Shown here: positions 35,101 through 47,100 of the stretch, one piece after another
How the letters are laid out: every line of letters starts with the position of its first letter
How positions within the stretch are numbered: position 1 is the first letter of the stretch
Assembly: GCA_903813345.2 (NCBI GenBank)
Contig: CAIIXF020000001.1
Coordinates: 32,918,866-32,982,865 of the forward strand
DNA: 64,000 bases
Reading direction: 5' to 3'
Source of the DNA: Owenia fusiformis
Lineage: Eukaryota > Annelida > Polychaeta > Sabellida > Oweniidae
Notes under the pieces: model-generated
What the model saw: only the letters and a program-made list of their open reading frames with translations
The model's database searches: none
What the model was told of the DNA's origin: nothing
Position numbers and translations under genes: made by a program

Positions 35101-38100
35101 TTATTAATGAAACAAAAATATTTTTATACTTTTTATTTCAAAAATATTGACCGGAATTTCGAAACCGGAAGTGACCGGGAGTGAACATTTGGATATAAAC
35201 AATTGGATTAAATCGAAGAATACTCATCAAATATGAGAAAATCGATCACAATGTATTATCAGGTGATGATATTAGAGGTAAATCTATCATTTTAATTTGT
35301 TAAAACTGAAGGAAATATCATTGATATGTGGGTAAATGGTGATTAGAATTTTTTGAAAATTTTCAGACAAAGTCAATGTATAGGGTAAGATGACCCATTC
35401 ATAACTCTTAATGCATTTTCATGGCATTTTTACTAACTTAGCTACCATATTTCATCCATATGATACATGCATATGCATCATACTTCTGGTATGATCAGGT
35501 TCTTTATGCATGTCTGAAAAAAGGAATCAATCCCCAAACAAGTCAGTCTCCACGGAATGCACGTCCAAAACAAATCAGCGCTCTAAGGGTCAAGATAAAT
35601 ATCCAAACAAAAGCAAACAGAAAATCTCACCTCTAAGTCAGCAGAATCCTTGCTATTGTCGAGTAAAGGCTTGGTACTGAGAGGGGTAGCATAGCCACTA
35701 GGGGGGCAGCTGACATTGGGGGACACCTCTAAAATAGACAATAAAAAGATAAGTATTTGCATTCAAGCATCATGGCATTTTTGGAATGGCAGATCAAGCA
35801 TCCTTGGTAGTGATCATATACTTGCTTTATACATGTATATTAGATCATATATATAAATTGGTCATATGTAACAATAAAACAAGCAGCCTTTCCAGAAATG
35901 ACAAGATACATTTAGTTTTATTTATATTTTGTAGTCAATCTGCAATTGAAAAGCGTTAAAAATAAATAGACAACATACAATAAAAATAAATGAAGCTGCT
36001 AACAGAACACTGGAACAGAATTGACAGTTATTTCGAGCAGGATCCTATCTGGTCTGTTTATTTTAACTGCCCTAACTACACGGGCCTCATCTCTTCACAA
36101 TCTATAAAGTAATGGATATGTGGAAAATTAATAGCACTTTCTCTACTAAATGTTAATAAGAAAAAAATATTCACACTAAAATCACACAAAAATCCCCAGT
36201 TATAACTGTCCATCCAATATAGAGGAGAGACAGCCAGATCAGGATTTTTTGTACATGAACCATGTCTTACCTTTTGACTCTACCTCTAAAGTTTTTCTTG
36301 GGGTTAATTCTAAAGGACCAGCACCTGGTGATACACCTCCCTGTAAAAAAGCAGCATGGGTTAAATACACAGGGAGGGGGAAAATAATGCTGGATCAATG
36401 CCCAATTCATAATTTTGGCAAATGTTTTTCAGAATTGGTTGTGAAGTAAAGAGTTTTTTGTCATTCTAAAGCTGGGCTTTAGGATCCAACATTGGTTTGG
36501 GCCGATTTTTAAGTTAAAATTACACTTTTTAAATACTTTTAAAACTATAATAATTCTACTAACATAACAATAATATAATGCTGAAAATCAATAATAATTA
36601 ATATAAATCCATAATACATGACAAGTTTATATCTGTAATATGAAGAGAAATGAGTAGTTCTGTAAATCATATATGGTTAGGGTTACTTCTCATGCAGAAA
36701 AACCTTTCATAACATTGTTTATATTTTATGAAACATTTCTCACAAAAAAGTATCACCAATAAAGTGTTGTAAACATAATTTAATCTGGATGGTGATAAGG
36801 TCAACTGAGTACAAATCAACATTAAAAAAACTAATGTAAACAAGTTACATACAAATTTCCTCTTAACATTATCAAAACTATGATATCAAACGAACACAGA
36901 GAAAACATGCTTTACTGAAGAAATCACATACAAAAATGCAATTTTGTAATGAAAAAACATGGTCATTGCATATCCTACTTGTGCATATTAATCATTATAA
37001 TTTGCATGATTTTAAAATGTTCTGAATACTTGATCACTAACAGATTTAAAGCATTTGAAGTGTTACAGTAAACTGATACATAATAAAATCTCTTACCTTT
37101 TTCTGTGGAGAGATATCACCATTGCTGAAGTTCACATTCAAGTTCAGTCCATCTGAAATTAAAGGTATATTCATAAGAATACAAAAATCAAAACTGATGT
37201 ACAGTTTACTTTCTAATATCATTAAATATCAAAATCTCCCATATTTATGTCACATTTCGTTCTGTTTTGAAATAAACATAAAATGCTCTTATTCTTCCAG
37301 CTCCTCATTTAAGACCAGGTAGTTTTATTTGGCAATAAATTAGCCGACATTCTTATTGATGCAAGCAAGCTTTTTTTCCACTCCAATATACTGTATTTGT
37401 CATTAATTCGGCAAGTGTTTTAATTGGCGAATTTTGGCGACACTGTCTGACAAGTTTTTCAGATGAAAGGAAAACACTACTGACAAGGGTGCTATGGTTC
37501 ATTAAATTATATTTTGACTTGAAGTTTGAATTAAATTCTCAATTTTAAATTTCAGGATCTAAACTTAGGAGTCAAAAACTACTCCACGGAGTAGCAAATC
37601 CCAACGAACACTATATAAATCATGAATCTGTATAGTCATAATGTAATATTTACCATCTACTCTTCCCTTCAATAAAACTTTGAGATCATTGTAGTGTCAT
37701 GTTACCATACTTTCAAGATAACTCGAGTAATGGCGAATTCCTGCTCTAGGCAGCCATTTTGAATTTTCTGAGGCACAAATCAGAAAAACAATACCGTAAT
37801 TGTGATACCATCTACTCTGAAATTCTTTCAACTTGATTATAATATAGCCATACTTTAAGAGATAAAAAATTATTGCGAAATCCCACATTAGGCAGCCATT
37901 TTGAATTTTACGAGGGCCGAATCAGAAAAACGATACAATATTTGCAATCTACTCTAAATTGCCTTTCATTTGAGTATAATAAAGCTATACTTCAAAAAAG
38001 GACCCACGGTCCTGTGCTCACACAGTTTGGAACCTTCAGAGGAATGTATATCCTGACTTTCAAACAAAAATATTGATTTGGATTTGTAGTCTCAAACTTT

Positions 38101-41100
38101 GAGAAACTTAGATAGCACAGTTGTGTGACCTAGTTTGATGACCTTTGACCTTGAAAAGTTTACTTATTCAGAGCTCAGTAAGGTCTTTTATTTGTCTTTT
38201 TGGTTTATGTGGGTTTCTTAGGGAGTAGTTTTTATTGTTACACATTTTTGTTTATTTTTTTCTAATTAGCTAAAAATAGAATAGTACATCTGATCAATAC
38301 CATGGTGATTACTTTGGTTGCTTACCTTCATGTACCACTAACAATAACTATCTTACCATTTCTTGATCTCACCTTAGTTGGGGGATAATTCATGGGTGGT
38401 AAATGGGGGAGGGATGGCGGGCGAGATTCACTCAAGTTATCTGTATTGTCAGCAGGGGTTTCATTCAGTTGTTTTCACAAAATTGCCTGTTGTAAACAGG
38501 GACTGTTCCATGTTAAAATTACAATTTCCAATTAATTTTGCCTGTTGTTTTCATTTATTTAGCCTGTTGTGAAATTCTAGTGAAACCCCTGGTCAGTTAG
38601 GAAGAAACGCAAACTGAGAGACAGAACGAATTGGAAATGACACTGATTTCAAATAGATAACCATGAGCCTAATAATACAGGATGCTATCAAAAAGGCTAG
38701 AGATTTTATGAGAGAGAAACTGCTAGAAGCCTAAGAAACCCAACTCTAAAGGAAAATATTGTCGGACTAAACAATGCTCCCAAAATGTTATCGCTAAATA
38801 ACCATATCTTAAAAGTAAACGCCAAAGCAAAGATTTAACAAGAACACAAATGTGTACAAAATGTCCCCACCAAGTGGTGATCCCGTGAAATGGTTATCCT
38901 GAGAATGAGTAGACAAGACTTTACCAACACAATTTGAGGACGGAAAATCCAAAGTGGCCACCTTAAAATTTACCCAGAATGCCAAAAGTTTAGTCAGTTC
39001 TAGATTTTAATACTAAGAACCACCCCTGAAAATTTGAAATTGATCCGTCACACAGTTAACCAGAAAACATGTAAACAAGACTTTACAGACAAGATTTCAG
39101 GATGGAAAATCCAAAATGGCTGCCTTGACATTTACCCAGAATGTCAAAAAACTAATCTGTTTGTAGATTTTCATACTAAGAATCATCCCTGAAAATATGA
39201 AATTGATCTACCAAACGGTTCACCTGAAAACGGGTAGACAAGACTTTACAGACAAGATTTTAGGACAGAAAATCCAAAATGGCTGCCTTAACATTTACGC
39301 AGAATGCAAAAAAAGTAATCAGATGTAGATTTTCATACAAAGAATCATCCCTGAAAATTTGAAATTGATCTATCAAACCGTTCTCCTAAAAACGCGTAGA
39401 CAAGACTTTACAGGCAAGATTTTAAGACGGAAAATCCAAAATGGCTGCCTTGACATTTACCCAGAATGCAAAAAAACTAATCAGTTCTAGATTTTCATAC
39501 TAAGAATCATTCCTGAAAATTTGAAATTGATCTACGAAACGGTTCACCTGAAAACGAGTAGACAAGACTTTACAGACAAGATTTTAGGACGGAAAATCCA
39601 AAATGGCTGCCTTGACATTTACCCAGAATGCCAAAAAACTAATGAGATCTAGATTTTTATACTAAGAATCATCCCTGAAAATTTGAAATTGATCCACCAA
39701 ACGGTTCACCTGAAAACGCGCAGACAAGACTTCACAGACAAGATTTTAGGACCGAAAAATCCAAAATGGCCGACAATAAAAAAGTCCTTATGAGTTTTTG
39801 CTGATTTCTTTTTACAAAATTATCACATATAACTACTGTTAACAATAAAGTAGGCTTTTACAGCAAAGTACATCTGAAATTATTTATAAAGCTACTAAAT
39901 AGTTAAAGTATGAAAACTCAAAAACACCACTCAATATGATACAAAGTATTATCGCGCGCTAACTTTTCTTAAGACATTCAAAATGGCTGACATGACTGAG
40001 CTAGCAGGTCCAAAACCTAATCAGATCTAGAATGAAGTGAGCTGAACAAGATGTTAAAGTTTTAAAAGCAACTGTGAAGCAGTTTTTCTTAAAGTTTGCA
40101 GACAAGGATTTTAGCATTTGACTTCAAAATGGCCGACAGGAAGTAGGTATCGAGTTAATTTTTTTTCATCCACATCTGTATGCACTCATAAGTTATCCCT
40201 GAAAATTTGAAGGTGATATCTGTAGCGGTTTTGGAGAAAACTGCCGGACGTACGGACAGACAGACGGACAGACAGACGGACGCGCCTAGGCCGACAATAT
40301 GGCCCCACACTATGTGGTGGGGACATAAAAAGAATTCTTACATCTTCTACATTCAGATCTAATATAGAGAATATCAAAATGTAACAAGGCATTAACATGA
40401 CAAAATATCACCAACAAGTTGCTCACAATATTAAGAGTTCAATCTTAAGTCAGATTTGAATTTCTGAGAACTAATAGATGAATTTGAAAAAAATTAGTCA
40501 ATTTAAAGCAAGAAGAAAAAAGACCTTTTAAACCTTGAGAAGGTCACTGAAGGTCAAATCTATAGCCAGATTTGAACTTTTGAGAGCTTGTAGATAATTT
40601 TGAAAAAAAATTGGTCAATTTGAAGCAAGTTGAAAAACTGCAAAAATATAATCGGAAGTGAAACTATTTTCTTCATCTCTGATTTGGGAGATTGACATCA
40701 TATGATTTAGATCGAAGCAAACAAAATTGAGGATTCATAAAACAAACACAAACACCTCTATAATGACATCAAAAAGTAGAATATTTCTCATCTGAGCTTT
40801 ACAACTTACTTTCATTTCTTGTTGAGTCAAAACTTCCATTTTGGATTTTTTCCATGTTCTCTTTCTCTTGCAGCTCCAACTCATGAGCAACCTCTGTGAT
40901 TTTCTCAGGAAGCGAAAGCATTTTGGGATCGATTCCATCTGTGAGGGAGTTGCGCTTAGAGTTGGGGACTGAAAAGGAGTGAAATTTGGGGGCTGACTTG
41001 TGTATGTGCAGCTACTGAAAGCCCTTGCATTATATTATATGACTGGTTTCACAGTGAACATCATAACCCTTTATCACAAAGCTTATGCTTTAAATATGGG

Positions 41101-44100
41101 GATATCTTACACTCAATGAAACATGAAAAACTAATACTGACCTGACTTTTGGAATGTATATTTGACTTTAGAGTCTTCAGATTTAGTGTCACCTGGTCCT
41201 TCATAAAGCACCTCTTCTACAAAGTCCACAATCATTGTTAAGGTAGTGATGGAAATAAAACTTTTTTGAAACATTGCTATACGTGCTCATGTTATTTTCT
41301 GGTACAAAATAAAGTATGTTCTTGCTTTTTTTCAGGAAAGTTTTATCACATTGCCTTCTTTAGTATATCTGGTAAGAGGCCAATGGCAATCAAGTGTTGA
41401 GAAACTTGGAGAAGAAATTTGGAAAATTAAAAGGCAGCCATTTTTCTTGAAATATCAGCATTTCCTGGATTTACCACTGACCTCTTACAAGATTTACTAA
41501 AAGAAGACATAAAATTATGGTTTCCTGAAAAAAGCAAGGAAATACACAGATCCCATCATACTTAATTTTGTAACTGAAAATAACATGTAAATGTTTTCGT
41601 TCCACCAGTACCTTTTTATTTTTTTTCGTGAAGCCACTCAGTAAAATTACGATTTCTCTGCAACCTGATAACCTGATGTCCAATCAAGATCATTCAAGTA
41701 TCTATGTGTTCCTGACACGTTTGGGTGTCCGGGAATAACAACGTCTACCCAAAGTTTGCACGCAAAATTGACGTAATCCATGACTGAAATCTGGAAGACA
41801 AAATTTGAGATTCATAAACAAAATTGCTTGTGAAAACTATTTACAAAAGTGTTCCAGAGACTCTTTGGCTAAGGTTTTATTTGAAGATACATTGCCTTAT
41901 TAAGCAGGGAGAGGGGCAAAGGGAACATGGAAGCAAATGCTATGTTGAAAATTTTCTATATTTCAGTTTGAACATGTTATTACATGTCATGTACATGGTG
42001 TTATAGCATGACGGTTACGTCAAGGCGATTTGCAAAATTTTGCAGTAACGATAACAAAAAAAAATGGTGGATGGGAAAGACAGCATGTCCTCTTTCTCAC
42101 CTGTAGGCAAGATTCACAGATAAGATTTCCTTTTTAACTAGTTCCATTCGGTGACGTATATATGGATGGTTATAGAGACTGGGTTAAATCTGCCAGGTGG
42201 TTTACTAGAAGCGGAATATAAGCTGTAAACTTACCGACTGAGATGTCCAAGTTCATATTTTTTAGTCCATTCTCGTGATTTCTCAGTATATGTGCCTCAG
42301 AGCCACTCAAACTATTAACAGTAAGTAAACTGTGTATAAACTAGATAACGGCAACTCCGTGGAGTAGCAAATCCCAACGAACAAAATATCAATTACCGAA
42401 TTCCAATCAATTATACTCATTACTTAAGGTTAAAATTGAAAAAAATAGATTTTAGAATTGCGAATTCCTGCAAAGCAGCCATTTTGAATTTTTGGAGTAA
42501 AAATCTGAAAAATAATACCATAATTGTGATCTACTCCAAAATTCCTTCAATTTGAGTATAATATAGCCATACTTTGAAGGGATCGAAAAATTATTGCGAG
42601 ATCGTACATTAAACGGCCATTTTGAATTTTACGAGCCTCGAATCAATAAAAAGATACAATCTGCAATCTACTCTTAATTGCCTTTCATTTGAGTATAATA
42701 AAGCTATACTTCAGAAAGATCTAAAAATTATCGAAAATTTCTGTTTTCTTGTCCCCCCATACACAACCCCTGGGGGTTAGGATGAAAAACACAGAATATA
42801 TGTGAAATAGATAAATGTTGTGAATATACTACCAAAATTTCAAACAATAATATTAATTACTTTGGTTTAGAATGAAAAATTTATGATTTTTGCGAAAAAG
42901 TCCCGTCATTTTTAAAGCGGCGGCCATCTTGCGTAAAACTATTCACCAATATACATCTTTCCACTAAATATGAAGAAAATCCATCAACTAGTATTTGAGT
43001 TATCTTCCCGACAGACGGACTGACTGACTGACTGACGGACGGACGGACGGAGGGCTTCACTATATCCCTACCGAACTTCGTTCGTTGGGATAACAAGCCA
43101 TAAAATGACAAATCCAGAACAGGAACGTGGTCATATTGTAAATAATAAGATTTCAAACGCAATGTCGTTAGACGACTACATATGAATTCTATGGACGGTA
43201 ACGTATTGTATTAGATGTACATTAGATATTTTGCAGACGGTTACGTGCATGTACATCTTTCAAGTTAAGGTTGCTAGATCTGATAGCCCCTTTCCATGTA
43301 ATTGTTATAATGGGTAAGAAATGGAATATTGAATTGCTTATATTTGTTTTCAGGACTCGCAAGAGACGCTCTTGTTTGAGCCTCTATAGGGCAAGGAAAA
43401 AATTGTGTCTTGCTTTATTAATGAAACCAATTTAAGTCAAAAAGATAGCAATGAAGAGGCAAAAGAAGAATGAGCATCAAGTACTGATGAATACGACAAA
43501 ATTAATAACAATGAATCCGGGATACATATTTGAATGAAGTTCGCGTAACCGTCAATCAATTTAAAAATTAAATTAAAAATACAATATTATGGCTTAAGTA
43601 GAACATATTAGGTGGTTTCCAATGCTCAATTGGCTTTTTATGATCGTATGTAGGTTACATGTATATACCCCAAGGTCTTAAGGCAATGTAGTCCATGCCC
43701 TAACGACAAAAATAAACAAATTACTAAATTTTGTGTAGTTTTGAATTTCAAACTCAACAGTTTTTCGCTTATTTCATGTTATCCCCGGGTATCAATTTGC
43801 AAAGAATACGTTTAAAATATACATTACTAAATGCATCACCGAATGCGATGCCTACAAAAATCGTTCATCCTTTCATTGATACACAGTAGAAGAAAATAAT
43901 GCACCAACTTTAGTTTTCTGTTCCATTGCGGCCATTTTATTGGATAAATCAGTGATCGTAGTCGTCTATCTCGTTGTAACCGTCATGCTATAACACCGTG
44001 ATACAGGCCAGTGTTTTATATTGGGATTATATGTACTTTACTTGTTGACATGAACGTAAATCATTACATGACAGGGCTTGCATTAGGTTAGAAAATTTGT

Positions 44101-47100
44101 GAGTCCCAAGGACGCAATTTAAAACAAGAACACAAATGTGTACAAAATGTCCCCACCAAGTGGTGATCCCGTGAAATGGTTATCCTGAAAATGAGTAGAC
44201 AAGACTTTACCAACACAATTTGAGGACGGAAAATCCAAAGTGGCCACCTTAAAATTTACCCAGAATGCCAAAAATTTAGTCAGTTCTAGATTTTCATACT
44301 AAGAACCACCCCTGAAAATTTGAAATTGATCCGTCACACAGTTAACCAGAAAACATGTAAACAAGACTTTACAGACAAGATTTCAGGATGGAAAATCCAA
44401 AATGGCTGCCTTGACATTTACCCAGAATGTCAAAAAAATAATCTGTTTGAAGATTTTCATACTAAGAATCATCCCTGAAAATATGAAATTGATCTACCAA
44501 ACGGTTCACCTGAAAACGGGTAGACAAGACTTTACAGACAAGATTTTAGGACAGAAAATCCAAAATGGCTGCCTTAACATTTACGCAGAATGCAAAAAAA
44601 GTAATCAGATGTAGATTTTCATACAAAGAATCATCCCTGAAAATTTGAAATTGATCTATCAAACCGTTCTCCTAAAAACGCGTAGACAAGACTTTACAGG
44701 CAAGATTTTAAGACGGAAAATCCAAAATGGCTGCCTTGACATTTACCCAGAATGCAAAAAAACTAATGAGATCTAGATTTTTATACTAAGAATCATCCCT
44801 GAAAATTTGAAATTGATCCACCAAACGGTTCACCTGAAAACGCGCAGACAAGACTTCACAGACAAGATTTTAGGACCGAAAAATCCAAAATGGCCGACAA
44901 TAAAAAAGTCCTTATGAGTTTTTGCTGATTTCTTTTTACAAAATTATCACATATAACTACTGTTAACAATAAAGTAGGCTTTTACAGCAAAGTACATCTG
45001 AAATTATTTATAAAGCTACTAAATAGTTAAAGTATGAAAACTCAAAAACACCATTCAATATGATACAAAGTATTATCGCGCGCTAACTTTTCTTAAGACA
45101 TTCAAAATGGCTGACATGACTGAGCTAGCAGGTCCAAAACCTAATCAGATCTAGAATGAAGTGAGCTGAACAAGATGTTAAAGTTTTAAAAGCAACTGTG
45201 AAGCAGTTTTTCTTAAAGTTTGCAGACAAGGATTTTAGCATTTGACTTCAAAATGGCCGACAGGAAGTAGGTATCGAGTTAATTTTTTTTCATCCACATC
45301 TGTATGCACTCATAAGTTATCCCTGAAAATTTGAAGGTGATATCTGTAGCGGTTTTGGAGAAAACTGCCGGACGTACGGACAGACAGACGGACAGACGGA
45401 CAGACAGACGGACGCGCCTAGGCCGACAATATGGCCCCACACTATGTGGTGGGGACATAAAAAAAAGTGTGTCCACTATTTCCCATTCGGGAATGTATGT
45501 TCTAACCTTACTTGTCATATTTTCAGTTTTTGATTTCTTGCCGCAAATTTAAAACGGAAGTAAACGTTTAGTACGGACTGAATAAATGCATGTTCGTTCA
45601 TTCGACAATGAATACATTTTCTTTCATGAATAACCTAATATTTGTTTCTGAATAGGAAAAACTGTGGCGTGTCATGGTTTCATATCTAAAAATAAACAAA
45701 GTCGAAAAAATTCGAGAGAATCATGATTATTTGTAAATATTCAACATGTTGAGCCTTATTTACGATTCAAATAAAGGTGAAAGATCATAAATTAATTATT
45801 TGTTTTTGTTAGGTATCGTTGTAAACACATTGTAGTATTCACCTAAAAAAAATTTGCGTCCAAAAAACGGAAATATTTTCAATTTTTGCGTCCTCCAAAT
45901 TATTTTTGAGTCCTTACATGTACGGGACGGCGTTAATGCAATACAAGCCCTGCATGAAATCTGCAGTCTTCCGGGTTTTATTTGGGTTTATATGGTCTCA
46001 TTGGGGCTTTTTGACTTTGAAACAAACCTTACCTAAATGGATTTGTGTCTCGGGAACATTTTTGTAAATAGTTCTTAAAAACAATTCTGAAAGAATATCA
46101 CATATTTTTGTCTTCCCTATTTCAGTCATGAATTACGTCAATTTCGGGTGCAAACATTGGGTAGACGTTGTCATTACCGGATGCCCAAATGTGTCAGGAA
46201 CACATAGATTGTCGAATGATGTTGATTGGACATCAGGGTGCAGAGAAGGGTGAAGAGTGGCTTCAAGAAAAAATAAGCAGCATTATAGACCACCTTAAGC
46301 AATACAATTACCATAGCATAGGTCAACAATAAATATGTTCATGTTTATATAAATGTATACAATACATGAAGACATATAATATTTACACTATTTTTATTGA
46401 ACTCAAAAATATTTCTAAGCAGAGACATGAAATTTCAAATTCTCAAGTGAACTTACTTTGAATCTTTCTTCTCATCCATGGCACCATCAGAAATCGAACC
46501 AGTAAGCAACATATTATGCCCATCCCAAATGACAGTATAAACACACCCCATAGTGGAATTCGATCAAAACCAAGCACTGAAAAACAAGAATACAATTTAT
46601 ATATACAAAAACACCAGTTAATCCAAACAGCCATACCTGGCTGTGAGTTCTTCCAGTGCAATCTAAAGCCTTTTGTCCATTGTAGTTTCATTTGGAGATA
46701 CGACCTTGAATTCTACTTGTAATATGATATATGATGTCATAATAACTAGAACATGTATGTTTTCTGACCATGAAGACAGGTTAATTCTTAAGATCCATTC
46801 ATTATCTCAAAGAATATTTCTTTAATACAATAATAACCAGAACAACGGCAACGCCAAAGCGTAGCGAATCCCATCGAACAGAAATAGTTGGCATTTTTAC
46901 AAACGAAATATATAACAAATATCATAAAATAACACACATAAGAAAGGCCACCATTTTCAAAATGGTTGCTCACTAACCAAGTTGTCATCAGAAGAAGTAA
47001 TATGCGTTTAAGTAGCTACATATAAAAAAATTTAAAATCGCACACACGTACATGTAAATGGTGGCCATTTTTAAATGGCCGCCTACTACCCAAAATGTCA

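Larger units (their letters stand above)
41997..43997. mobile_element. 2.0-kb TIR element (GGTGTTATAGCATGACGG ends)
   Basis: 41,997-42,018 and 43,976-43,997 are perfect 22-bp inverted repeats starting GGTGTTATAGCATGACGG. The subterminal motif GACGG(T)TAACG/GTAACCGTC recurs at about 43,193, 43,237 and 43,546, as transposase-binding sites often do. A plus-strand frame after TTTTCAG at 43,351 ('[20 protein letters not shown]') is short and unassigned. The element is itself invaded by an ATCCCAACGAAC element (42,350-43,092). Confidence 0.75.
41625..46275. repeat. 4.6-kb inverted-repeat structure with ~260-bp arms
   Basis: 41,625-41,885 and 46,005-46,275 are inverted copies ('TCAGGAACACATAGAT' against 'ATCTATGTGTTCCTGA'; 'TGACGTAATTCATGACTGAAAT' region). 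Between the arms lie the TIR element 41,997-43,997 and copy B of the TGTCCCCACC element. The whole structure sits in one SLC20A intron (41,217-46,456). Confidence 0.7.

Noticed and set aside
38358-38373. Possible 16-base SLC20A micro-exon before a GTAAGA donor
   Set aside because: Its length breaks the frame between 40,810 and 37,152, which join perfectly without it.
46033-46086. 54-base minus-strand segment with textbook splice sites (TTTCAG|..TTTAG|GTAAG)
   Set aside because: It would keep frame if inserted after exon 46,457, but lies in the arm of an inverted repeat whose other copy (41,823-41,870) is on the plus strand. It has no SLC20-like sequence.
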